The notes beneath the pieces were generated by a model. It was not told the DNA's origin. It worked only from the letters and a program-made list of their open reading frames with translations, and made no database searches. This document shows positions 7,837 to 15,736 of a DNA stretch of 47,525 nucleotides, piece by piece (position 1 is the first letter of the stretch; the number at the start of each line of letters is the position of its first letter). The position numbers and the translations under genes were made by a program. The stretch lies in assembly GCA_044506565.1 (NCBI GenBank), contig JBIQKN010000018.1:1-47525 (forward strand), written 5' to 3'. The stretch is from Croceibacterium_A sp044506565 (lineage in GTDB: Bacteria > Pseudomonadota > Alphaproteobacteria > Sphingomonadales > Sphingomonadaceae).

Positions 7837-7868
7837 TTGACTCCGTACCATGGTACGCAGGGTATACC
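7837..7868 (+). promoter_or_regulatory. MerR-type promoter with palindromic operator
   Basis: A -35 element TTGACT (7837-7842) and a -10-like TATACC (7863-7868) are separated by 20 bases, longer than the standard 17 and typical of MerR-activated promoters. The spacer contains the perfect palindrome CGTACCATGGTACG at 7844-7857. It points to the His-rich barrel gene and CopA ATPase and lies directly beside the merR start, whose ribosome site overlaps the palindrome. Confidence 0.85.
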
Positions 7869-7905
7869 GCGAGTCGCCAGGCGGGAAAGGCCCGCCGATC
7901 TCTGG

Positions 7906-9264
7906 ATGACGACGATGAACTCGCCCTTGCTGCTGACCGCGAGCGCCTTCGCGGCCTTAATCGCCGAACCCTCGCTCGCGCAGGGCAATTCGGGGCACGG
8001 AGGCCACGTTCCCGCCCCGACCCCGACAACGGCCGAGCCCGGCGCTCGCCCGATCGACCATTCGGCGATGGATCACAGCGGGGCGGTCGGCGGCGCGGCG
8101 GATCATGCCGGGGCGGGGCACGCAGCGTCCGATGGCCCCGTCGAAGCCTCCGGGACGGCGCGGCTGCCGCAGGCCGAAGGCATGATGCCGGGCGTCCATT
8201 TCGACCTCGGGAGCGGCTGGACAGGGATGGTCCATGGCTACGCCTGGGGCGTCTACACCGACCAGGGCGGCCCGCGCGGTGACGACAAGGTCTACGTCGG
8301 CTCGATGGCGATGCTGATGGCCGAACGGCGAGTCGAGGGCGCCAGGCTGCAGGTCAAGGCGATGCTCAGCGCGGAGCCGCTGATGAGCGACCGGGGCTAT
8401 CCGATCCTGTTCGCGACCGGCGAGACCGCGGGCGGCGAACCGCTGGTCGACCGGCAGCATCCGCACGACCTCTTCATGGAGCTGGCGGCGCGCGCCGACG
8501 TCGACGTGGCCGACGGCGTGACCGCATTCCTCTACGGCGGCCCGGTCGGCGAGCCTGCCCTCGGACCGGCGGCGTTCATGCACCGCGCCTCGGCCCGGCT
8601 GAACCCCGAGGCGCCGATCACGCACCACTGGTTCGACTCCACGCACATCACCTACGGCGTGGTCACCGCGGGGGTGGCGACCGGGCTGTGGCAGCTCGAA
8701 GCGTCGGCCTTTCGCGGCCAGGAGCCCGACGAGGACCGCTGGGACATCGAGACTCCGCGGTTCGACAGCTGGAGCGTCCGCGCGACGCTGACACCGTCGC
8801 CGAATTGGGCAGCGCAAGTGAGCTACGGGCATATCGAGGAGCCCGAGGCGCTGCACGCGGGCCAGGACGAAAGGCGCACTACCGCGAGCGTGCACTACAA
8901 CGACGGTCGCGGCCTCGCCGCGACGGTGGCCTTCTCGGCCAAGGACCGCAGGCCGGGGCCAACGCTGACCGCGTGGCTGGCCGAGGCGAACTGGGACGTG
9001 ACCGAGCGGCACACGATGTTCGCCCGCATTGAGAACGTCGAGAACGACGAGCTCTTCCCCGATCATTCCGATCCGCTGCACGACCGGGCGTTCCGGGTGT
9101 CGAAGGTCCAGGCCGGCTACGCCTACACGCTGCCCGTCGGCCCATTCGGCCTCTCGCTCGGCGGCAGTGTGGCGGCGTTCGGCAAGCCGGACGCGCTCGA
9201 CGCGGCCTACGGCGACGATCCGATCGGCTACACGCTGTTCGCCAAGCTGACGCTGGGACACTGA
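7906..9264 (+). CDS. His-rich, barrel-like protein of copper operon
   Basis: This is a 452-residue exported protein: a signal peptide ends near LAQ (about residue 26), then a His-rich segment (GHGGHV, DHSAMDHSG, DHAGAGH; to about residue 80), and then a long beta-strand-rich region ending ELTLGH-like (KLTLGH). The MDHSG motif recurs in periplasmic copper-binding proteins. Its position directly behind a MerR promoter and two bases before CopA supports a role in copper binding or export across the outer membrane. The specific family is not recognised with certainty. ATG 7906 is chosen; ATG 7915, eight bases after GGA, is equally possible. Confidence 0.7.
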   Translation: MTTMNSPLLLTASAFAALIAEPSLAQGNSGHGGHVPAPTPTTAEPGARPIDHSAMDHSGAVGGAADHAGAGHAASDGPVEASGTARLPQAEGMMPGVHFDLGSGWTGMVHGYAWGVYTDQGGPRGDDKVYVGSMAMLMAERRVEGARLQVKAMLSAEPLMSDRGYPILFATGETAGGEPLVDRQHPHDLFMELAARADVDVADGVTAFLYGGPVGEPALGPAAFMHRASARLNPEAPITHHWFDSTHITYGVVTAGVATGLWQLEASAFRGQEPDEDRWDIETPRFDSWSVRATLTPSPNWAAQVSYGHIEEPEALHAGQDERRTTASVHYNDGRGLAATVAFSAKDRRPGPTLTAWLAEANWDVTERHTMFARIENVENDELFPDHSDPLHDRAFRVSKVQAGYAYTLPVGPFGLSLGGSVAAFGKPDALDAAYGDDPIGYTLFAKLTLGH

Positions 9265-9266
9265 AG

Positions 9267-11456
9267 ATGACCGACTGTCACGCCCATCACCGTCATGCGC
9301 ACCACGGGCACGCCGGTCCCGCGGTAGACCCCGCGACCGTCCCGGAGGGCACGATCTGGACCTGCCCGATGCACCCCGAAGTGCGGAACGACGGCCCAGG
9401 CTCCTGCCCGATCTGCGGGATGGCGCTCGAGCCGCTCGAGCCGACGCTCGAGGCGGGGCCCAACCCCGAACTGGCCGACATGACCCGCCGGTTCTGGATC
9501 AGCGCCCTGTTCGCGGTCCCGCTGTTCGCACTGGCCATGGGCATGGACCTGCTCGGCTGGGAGCCGCTGCCGATGCGCACCGCCACCTGGGTCCAGCTAG
9601 CCCTCGCAACACCGGTCGTGCTGTGGGGCGGATGGCCGTTCTTCGAGCGGTTCTGGGCGTCGCTAACGAGCCGGCACCTCAACATGTTCACGCTGATCGG
9701 CCTCGGGGTCGGCGTGGCCTACGGCTACAGCCTCGTCGCGACACTCGCTCCCGGGATTTTCCCGGACTCGCTGCACACGATGGGCGGCCTGGTGCCGGTC
9801 TATTTCGAGGCGGCGGCGGTCATCACCACGCTGGTACTGCTCGGGCAGGTGCTCGAGCTTCGCGCGCGGTCTGCCACCGGACGGGCGATCCGCGCGCTGC
9901 TCGGCCTCGCGCCCAAGACCGCGCGGCGGGTCGGTGCCGACGGCAGCGAGGAGGATATCCCGCTCGAGCATGTCCACGTCGGAGACCTGCTGCGTATCCG
10001 TCCGGGTGAGAAGGTGCCGGTCGACGGTGTCGTTACCGAGGGACGCAGTGCGGTCGACGAGTCGATGATCAGCGGCGAGCCCGTGCCGGTCGCCAAGGGG
10101 CCGGGCGACCGCATCACCGGCGCGACCGTCAACGGCACGGGAAGCCTGCTGATTAAGGCCGAGCGGGTCGGCCGCGACACGATGCTGGCGCAGATCGTGC
10201 GGATGGTCGCCGAGGCCCAGCGCTCGCGCGCGCCGATCCAGGCGCTGGCCGACAAAGTCTCGGCCTGGTTCGTGCCGGCGGTGGTGCTGGTCGCGGTGAT
10301 GGCCTTCGCGACCTGGGCTCTCGTCGGACCCGAACCGCGGCTGGCGCATGCGCTGGTCAATGCCGTGGCGGTCTTGATCATCGCCTGCCCGTGCGCGCTC
10401 GGCCTGGCGACGCCGATGGCGATCATGGTCGGCACCGGGCGTGGGGCCACCTCCGGGGTGCTGGTCAGGAACGCCGAGGCGCTCGAGCTGATGGAAAAGG
10501 TCGACACGCTGGTGGTCGACAAGACCGGTACGCTGACAATCGGCAAGCCCAGGCTCGTGGCTGTGAAAACCGCTTCCGGATTCGAGGAGAGTGAGGTCCT
10601 CCGGCTGGCCGCAGCTGTCGAACGCGGCAGCGAGCATCCGCTGGCGGCGGCCATCGTCGAAGGCGCGCAGGAACGCGGGCTGGACGTTCCGGACAGCACC
10701 GACTTCGCCTCGCACACCGGCAAGGGCGTGACGGGTCTCGTCGAAGGGCGCCGCATCGCGCTCGGCAACAAGGCGCTGCTGGCCGATCTCGGCATCTCGG
10801 TCGACGCGCTCGAAACGCAGGCGGACGCGCACCGCGCGGACGGCGAGGGTGTGATGTTCGCGGGCGTCGACGGAAGGCTGGCAGGCCTCGTCGTGGTGGC
10901 CGACCCGATCAAGGACAGCGCGGTCGAAGCCGTCGCGGAGTTGCGCCGGGGCGGCATTCATGTCGTCATGTTGACCGGCGACAACCCTCGCACCGCCGAA
11001 GCGGTCGCGCGCAAGGTGGGCATCTCCGAGGTCATCGCTGAGGTCCTGCCCGAGCAGAAGCAGGCCAAGGTCGAGGCCCTGCGGCGCGAAGGACGGCGCG
11101 TGGCGATGGCCGGCGACGGGATCAACGACGCACCCGCCCTGGCCGCGGCCGACGTCGGGATCGCGATGGGCACCGGCACCGACGTGGCGATGGAAAGCGC
11201 CGCGGTCACGCTGGTCGGGGGCGATCTCGGCGGCATCGTCCGCGCGCGCCGGCTGAGCCGGGCGACGATGCGCAACATCCGCCAGAACCTGTTCTTCTCG
11301 TTCGTGTTCAACGCCGCTGGCGTGCCGATCGCAGCGGGCGTGCTCTATCCCTGGTTCGGCGTGCTTCTGAGCCCGATCATCGCCGGTGCGGCGATGTCGC
11401 TGAGCTCGGTCGCGGTGATCGGCAATTCGCTGCGGCTGAGGGCCGCGCGGCTGTGA
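9267..11456 (+). CDS. copA: Copper-exporting P1B-type ATPase
   Basis: This is a 729-residue inner-membrane metal pump. The N-terminus is His-rich (residues 5-15) and followed by a heavy-metal-binding motif with CPMHPEV and CPICGMA (Cys33, 47, 50), not a classical CxxC HMA domain. The transmembrane metal motif is CPC (residues 374-376), which marks monovalent copper/silver specificity. The phosphorylated Asp is D418 in DKTGTLT, and the hinge motif is GDGINDAPAL. It pumps Cu(I) from cytosol to periplasm. It begins two bases after the barrel-like gene, so both should be induced from the MerR promoter at 7837. Confidence 0.95.
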   Translation: MTDCHAHHRHAHHGHAGPAVDPATVPEGTIWTCPMHPEVRNDGPGSCPICGMALEPLEPTLEAGPNPELADMTRRFWISALFAVPLFALAMGMDLLGWEPLPMRTATWVQLALATPVVLWGGWPFFERFWASLTSRHLNMFTLIGLGVGVAYGYSLVATLAPGIFPDSLHTMGGLVPVYFEAAAVITTLVLLGQVLELRARSATGRAIRALLGLAPKTARRVGADGSEEDIPLEHVHVGDLLRIRPGEKVPVDGVVTEGRSAVDESMISGEPVPVAKGPGDRITGATVNGTGSLLIKAERVGRDTMLAQIVRMVAEAQRSRAPIQALADKVSAWFVPAVVLVAVMAFATWALVGPEPRLAHALVNAVAVLIIACPCALGLATPMAIMVGTGRGATSGVLVRNAEALELMEKVDTLVVDKTGTLTIGKPRLVAVKTASGFEESEVLRLAAAVERGSEHPLAAAIVEGAQERGLDVPDSTDFASHTGKGVTGLVEGRRIALGNKALLADLGISVDALETQADAHRADGEGVMFAGVDGRLAGLVVVADPIKDSAVEAVAELRRGGIHVVMLTGDNPRTAEAVARKVGISEVIAEVLPEQKQAKVEALRREGRRVAMAGDGINDAPALAAADVGIAMGTGTDVAMESAAVTLVGGDLGGIVRARRLSRATMRNIRQNLFFSFVFNAAGVPIAAGVLYPWFGVLLSPIIAGAAMSLSSVAVIGNSLRLRAARL

Positions 11457-11459
11457 CCG

Positions 11460-12161
11460 TCAGCCGGCGCGCTCGACGGTCGAGACGTTGTAGCGGTGCA
11501 CTTCCTCCTGGTTCAGGCAGTAGCGCGTGCTCGGGTTCTCGTCGGTGCCGACGGCCTGCTGCTTGTACATGACGTCGGTCAGCAGTGCGCGGCTGACCCC
11601 CATCCGAATGAGGAAGTCGTTGTCCTCGGTCGCCAGCAGCGCGCTGGCCTGCTCGATCTCGGCGATCAGGCGCACGGTCTCGGCAGTCCCTTCCTCGGCG
11701 GCCAGGTAGATCGCTTCGCGGTCGCCGGTGTGGGTGAACATGTGGACCATGAAGATCCCGCCCGGATCGACGACCCGGCGGTCGCCGCCCATGAACACGA
11801 AGTTGCACGCGGAGAAACAGGTCCATCCGCTGGGGATCCGCGTGATCATGCCCGTGAACGAGCGCACGACTTTGCCGGCTTCGTTGCCCGCGCGCGCGTC
11901 GCCGCCGCGCGAACGAAGCCAGATTTCCTCGAGCAGTTCGTCGCGTTCGATCGCCGCCTTGAGCCGATCCGGCAGGCCGGCGTCGATGATACCCTCGGCG
12001 ACGAGAACGTGTTTGCCGTTTACCGTCCGCGGAGTCAGCGTCATGGCCCGGGCCGGCCCCCAGCCCGGTTCTGCCGGGCAGGTCGGGTTCTTGGGATCGT
12101 TGGCCGCGCCGAGCAGCGCCAGCGCGGCGAGCGCGGCGATCGGCCGCAAGAGCCGTTTCAT
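11460..12161 (-). CDS. Periplasmic ClpP/crotonase-fold protein (COG3904-like)
   Basis: This 233-residue protein has a signal peptide (about 1-20). The segments IWLRSRGGDARAGNEAGKVVR, CFSACNFVFMGG and MVHMFTH reproduce the pattern of periplasmic ClpP-like proteins, in which the Ser of the SAC motif and a downstream His would be catalytic. Proteolytic activity is inferred, not shown. Its ATG overlaps the stop of the upstream glycine-zipper gene by four bases (ATGA at 12158-12161), so the two are co-translated. It converges on copA with a three-base gap. Confidence 0.75.
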   Translation of the reverse strand: MKRLLRPIAALAALALLGAANDPKNPTCPAEPGWGPARAMTLTPRTVNGKHVLVAEGIIDAGLPDRLKAAIERDELLEEIWLRSRGGDARAGNEAGKVVRSFTGMITRIPSGWTCFSACNFVFMGGDRRVVDPGGIFMVHMFTHTGDREAIYLAAEEGTAETVRLIAEIEQASALLATEDNDFLIRMGVSRALLTDVMYKQQAVGTDENPSTRYCLNQEEVHRYNVSTVERAG

Positions 12162-12739
12162 GCGGCGATGGCGTAGCGCGCGGCCGGCGGACGGCGGCAC
12201 ATGCGCTTCTCGGCGCGGGTCTCCTCGCCCTTCACGATGATCACGTCGGAAACCATGATGCACTGCAGGCCGTCGTCGTCGACATCGTTGCTTGCGACCA
12301 CCGTGGAGGTTCCCGAGACGTCGTCGCGCGTGTTCGAGGTCCACGCCGCCATCTGGCCGACTTCGGGCGCCCCGTCCTCGCTGCCGTCAGCCGAGCGGGT
12401 CGCCTCGAGCGTGGCATCGGCTGCCTGCTGCTGCTCGTCGGGATCCAGCCGGCAGGCGATCGAGTGAGTCAGCTGGTCGGTCAGCGAAGCGACCGGAACG
12501 TAGGTCAACAGTCCGCCGGCACTGCCCGCGGCGCGGCTGGCCAGCGAGCCGAGAATTCCGCCGGCGATGCGCGATCCGGCGCTGCGGTTGGTCTCCGCGC
12601 ACTTGTCGTCGCTGTTCGAGCTGGAGTTGCGCGAGCCGCCGAGCAGCCCGCCGAACTGCGCCTGCGCCGGCATGGCGAGGCCTGCCAGCGCGAGCGCCAC
12701 GGCGCCGAGGCCGAGCGACCTGAGACTACCGCCAAGCAT
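12158..12739 (-). CDS. Secreted glycine-zipper-like hypothetical protein
   Basis: This is a 193-residue exported protein with a signal peptide of about 28 residues ending AQAQ. A glycine/alanine-rich segment (GGLLGG; RIAGGILGSLASRAAGSAGG, about residues 52-76) looks like a glycine zipper that could insert in membranes. The C-terminal half, with TYVPVASLTDQLT and CIMVSDVIIVKGEE, is conserved in style with sphingomonad surface-antigen-like proteins, but its role is unknown. AAGGA eight bases upstream supports ATG 12739. It is coupled to the ClpP-like gene by a four-base overlap. Confidence 0.7.
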   Translation of the reverse strand: MLGGSLRSLGLGAVALALAGLAMPAQAQFGGLLGGSRNSSSNSDDKCAETNRSAGSRIAGGILGSLASRAAGSAGGLLTYVPVASLTDQLTHSIACRLDPDEQQQAADATLEATRSADGSEDGAPEVGQMAAWTSNTRDDVSGTSTVVASNDVDDDGLQCIMVSDVIIVKGEETRAEKRMCRRPPAARYAIAA

Positions 12740-12806
12740 TTCAAGTCCTTCGTGAGCTCTCTCGTAGCCGTCACGATAGCACTCTGATGCAGCACTTGCA
12801 CGGTGG

Positions 12807-15098
12807 TTATTCGGGGACGTTGTCCCGCAGTTCCGCGAGCCATACCTCCGCCGAGGCATCGCTTGGCGCGCGCCAGTCGCCGCGCGGGCTTAGCGCACCG
12901 GCGGTCGACACCTTGGGCCCGTTCGGGATCGCGCTGCGCTTGAACTGGCTGAAGGCGAAGAAGCGCTGGAGGAAACTTTCGAGCCAGCGACGGATCGTCG
13001 CGAGGTCGTATTCGTTGCGGCTCGCCTCGGACAAGCCGGCCGGCCAACCGCCGCGCCCCTTGTTGTGCCAGGCATGCCAGGCGAGAAACGCGACCTTCGA
13101 CGGTTTCTGTCCGTAGCGCACGATGTGATGCAGGAAGAAGTCGTTGAGTTCGTACGGGCCGATCTTTTCCTCGGTCGACTGCACTTCGCCGTCCTCGCCG
13201 ACGGGCACCAGCTCGGGACTGATCTCCTGCCCGAGGATCGCCTCGAGCACCGCGTCGGTTTCGGGGTCGAACTGGTCTGTTCGCGTGCACCAGCGGATCA
13301 GGTACTGGATCAGCGTCTTCGGGACACCGGCATTGACGTTGTAGTGAGCCATCTGGTCACCGACCCCGTAAGTGCTCCAGCCGAGCGCCACTTCCGACAG
13401 GTCCCCGGTGCCGAGCACGAAGCCGTTGTGATGCCCGGCGAGGCGGAAAAGGTAGTCCGTGCGCAGTCCCGCCTGAACGTTCTCGAAGGTCACGTCGTGC
13501 ACCGGTTCGCCTTTCGCGAACGGGTGGCCGATATTCTCGAGCATCGTCATTGCGGTCGGGCGGATGTCGATCTCCTCGGCCGTGACCCCGAGCGCGCGCA
13601 TCAGCTTCCAGGCGTTCGAGCGGGTGCCTTCGGATGTTCCGAAACCGGGCATCGTGTAGCCGCGGATCGTCGTGCGCGGCAGGCCGAGGCGGTCGCAGAC
13701 CTTGGCCGCGACGATCAGCGCGTGGGTCGAATCGAGCCCGCCCGAGACGCCGATCACCATCGACGAGCCGCGGGTCTGCTCGAATCGGCGCATCAGCCCC
13801 TCAACCTGGATGTTGAAGGCCTCGTAGCAGTCCTCGTCGAGCTTGTGCGGCCGGTTGGGAACGAACGGGAAACGTCGGATCGGGCGGACGAGGCCGATGT
13901 CGCCTTCGGCCGGACGGTGGTCGAAACGGACCACGCGGAAGCGGTCTTCGGGCCGCCCGGCGGCCTCGGCCGCGTCGGCGAAGGTCGGCAGGCGCTGGCG
14001 GTCGCCGAGGATGCGGTCGGTGTCGATGTCGGCGATTGCCAGTTCGGGCCGGAGCGCGAAGCGCTCGCTCTCGGCTAGCAGGTCGCCAAGCTCGTAGATC
14101 ACCCCCTGGCCGTCCCACGCGAGGTCGGTCGTGCTCTCGCCGTGGCCGGCGGCGGAATAGACGTAGGCGCTCGCGGTGCGCGCCGATTGCGCGCGGCACA
14201 GCAGGTGGCGCTCGTCGGCCTTGCCGATGACGATGTTCGAGGCCGACAGGTTGGCGAGGATCGTCGCCCCGGCGAGAGCGCCGGCCGTCGAGGGCGGGTC
14301 GGGCGCCCAGAAGTCCTCGCAGATCTCGACGAAGACTTTGAAGCCGGGCAGCCGGTTCGAGGCGAAGACGAGGTCGGTGCCGAACGGCACCTCGCTCTCG
14401 CCGACGCGGATCATCGCGCCGCGTACGGTGAGGCCGGAGGCGAACCAGCGCTTCTCGTAGAACTCGCGGTAGTTGGGCAGGTACGATTTGGGCACCGCGC
14501 CGAGCAGCTTGCCGTCGGCGATCGCCAGCGCGCAGTTGTAGACCCGCCCGTTGTGGCGCAGCGGCGCGCCGATCAGCAGCACAGGGCTGAGGCCCTCGCT
14601 CGCCGCGACGATCTCGCCGATCGCGGCTTCCGAGGCGTCGAGGAGCGCCGATTGCAGGTGTAGGTCGTCGATCGCGTAGGACGAGACGCACAGCTCGGGA
14701 TAGACCAGCAGGTCGACGTGCGCGGCGTGGGCGCGGCGGGCTTCGGCGATGATCCCGTCGCGGTTGAAGGCGACGTCCGCGGTGCGCACGGGCGGCGTGC
14801 TGGTGGCCACGCGGACGAAGCCGTGGCGGTGCATCGCGTAGAACGGATGAGACTGCCCTGCGGCGGATCGGGCGACGTCTTCAGCCGGCAGCAACCAGTC
14901 CTCGGGCTGGCATATGCCGAGCTCCGCCAGACGTCGTTGCGCCGCCGCGCGAGGGATCTTGCCTTTGGCTTCCCAGCCGTAGACCGTCCGGCTGGGCCAT
15001 GGTCGCGGCGCGCCGTAACGCTCGCCGAACTCGCCGGCCGAAAGGGGGGGGACGTGCGCCTCGCGCCAGGCGCGGATCTTCTGGCCGGCTTTATGCAT
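12807..15098 (-). CDS. nadE: Glutamine-dependent NAD+ synthase with fused N-terminal XRE-type HTH
   Basis: This 763-residue protein has three parts. Residues about 5-62 look like an XRE helix-turn-helix (KIRAWREA, LSAGEFGERYG, SRTVYGWEAKGKIPRAA, RRLAELGI). Residues 63-83 are a linker. Residues 84-763 are a complete NAD+ synthase of the usual length of about 680. The glutaminase domain shows the nitrilase triad (Glu in YPELCVSSY, Lys in VPKSYLPNYREFYEKRW, Cys in VEICEDFW), and the synthetase domain has the P-loop SGGLDST. It converts nicotinate adenine dinucleotide to NAD+. No start codon with a ribosome site is visible at the domain junction. cinA/pncC lies 34 bases upstream. A TTG at 15125 could extend it by nine codons. 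Confidence 0.9.
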   Translation of the reverse strand: MHKAGQKIRAWREAHVPPLSAGEFGERYGAPRPWPSRTVYGWEAKGKIPRAAAQRRLAELGICQPEDWLLPAEDVARSAAGQSHPFYAMHRHGFVRVATSTPPVRTADVAFNRDGIIAEARRAHAAHVDLLVYPELCVSSYAIDDLHLQSALLDASEAAIGEIVAASEGLSPVLLIGAPLRHNGRVYNCALAIADGKLLGAVPKSYLPNYREFYEKRWFASGLTVRGAMIRVGESEVPFGTDLVFASNRLPGFKVFVEICEDFWAPDPPSTAGALAGATILANLSASNIVIGKADERHLLCRAQSARTASAYVYSAAGHGESTTDLAWDGQGVIYELGDLLAESERFALRPELAIADIDTDRILGDRQRLPTFADAAEAAGRPEDRFRVVRFDHRPAEGDIGLVRPIRRFPFVPNRPHKLDEDCYEAFNIQVEGLMRRFEQTRGSSMVIGVSGGLDSTHALIVAAKVCDRLGLPRTTIRGYTMPGFGTSEGTRSNAWKLMRALGVTAEEIDIRPTAMTMLENIGHPFAKGEPVHDVTFENVQAGLRTDYLFRLAGHHNGFVLGTGDLSEVALGWSTYGVGDQMAHYNVNAGVPKTLIQYLIRWCTRTDQFDPETDAVLEAILGQEISPELVPVGEDGEVQSTEEKIGPYELNDFFLHHIVRYGQKPSKVAFLAWHAWHNKGRGGWPAGLSEASRNEYDLATIRRWLESFLQRFFAFSQFKRSAIPNGPKVSTAGALSPRGDWRAPSDASAEVWLAELRDNVPE

Positions 15099-15106
15099 AC
15101 CGTTAC

Positions 15107-15123
15107 GTATCCCTAAAGGATAC
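15107..15123 (-). promoter_or_regulatory. Inverted repeat before nadE, candidate operator
   Basis: The perfect inverted repeat GTATCC-CTAAA-GGATAC starts nine bases upstream of the nadE ATG and lies between the cinA stop and that ATG. On the minus strand it sits between a weak TTGAAT (15132-15127) and TACGTA (15109-15104), spaced 17 bases. If these are -35 and -10 elements, transcription would start at or near the ATG, giving a leaderless message, which fits the lack of a Shine-Dalgarno sequence. Binding by the HTH fused to NadE is hypothesis. Confidence 0.5.
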
Positions 15124-15132
15124 AAAATTCAA

Positions 15133-15651
15133 TCATTCGGTCGAGATCGTCATTTTGAGCATCTCGAGGGCGACCTTGAGTGCTTCGATTCGCACGCCCT
15201 GTCTCCCGATCGGGCCAAAATGGGCCTCGCGGTGACAAGTGGCGCCATGGCGTCGGGCGCAGGCGAAGTGAACGAGGCCCTCTTCGTCGTCATCGTCTCC
15301 GGGCCCGGCAAAGCCGGTGATCGACAGCGCCACGTCGGCGCGGGAGCGGCGCAGGGCCCCCAGCGCCATCTCGACCGCGACCTCCTCGCTGACCGCCCCG
15401 CACGAGTCGACCTTGTCGCGCGCGATGTCGAGCAGGTCGCACTTGGCGTCTTCGGAGTAGACCACGAAGCCGCGCTCGAACACGTGGCCGCGGCCCTGCA
15501 CATCGGTCAGCAACGCGGCGAGCAGCCCGCCGGTGCAACTCTCGGCTGTCGCCAGCGCGAACTCGCGGTCGTGCGCGAGGTCGAGCACTTCGTCGGCGAG
15601 ATCCTGGATTGCGGGGGGCAGCGCGGGGTCGAGCGTTTCGGCCATGACCAC
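15133..15651 (-). CDS. cinA: CinA-family nicotinamide-nucleotide amidase (PncC)
   Basis: This is a 172-residue stand-alone CinA C-terminal domain. AESCTGGLLAALLTD (about residues 36-50), VVYSEDAKCDLLDI and SITGFAGPG are the family blocks, with the Ser of ESCTGG as catalytic residue in PncC. The enzyme deamidates NMN to nicotinate mononucleotide, which is then used by NadD and NadE to remake NAD+. The next gene downstream is nadE, so the pair forms a coherent NAD recycling unit. GTG 15651 with GGAG seven bases upstream is chosen; ATG 15645 is the alternative. Confidence 0.88.
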   Translation of the reverse strand: MVMAETLDPALPPAIQDLADEVLDLAHDREFALATAESCTGGLLAALLTDVQGRGHVFERGFVVYSEDAKCDLLDIARDKVDSCGAVSEEVAVEMALGALRRSRADVALSITGFAGPGDDDDEEGLVHFACARRHGATCHREAHFGPIGRQGVRIEALKVALEMLKMTISTE

Positions 15652-15677
15652 ATCATCGCTCCAACGGCCCGGTGGTT

Positions 15678-15696
15678 CCGCTCGTGCGACGAGCGG
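15678..15696. promoter_or_regulatory. Palindrome between divergent cinA and 15737 gene
   Basis: CCGCTCGT and ACGAGCGG are perfect 8-base arms around a 3-base GCG centre. It lies in the 85-base gap between the divergent starts at 15651 and 15737. It has no T tract, so an operator or hairpin is more likely than a terminator. Confidence 0.4.
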
Positions 15697-15736
15697 ACTT
15701 CCTTGCCCTCGCTGCGTTGCTGTCTAGGTTCGATCC

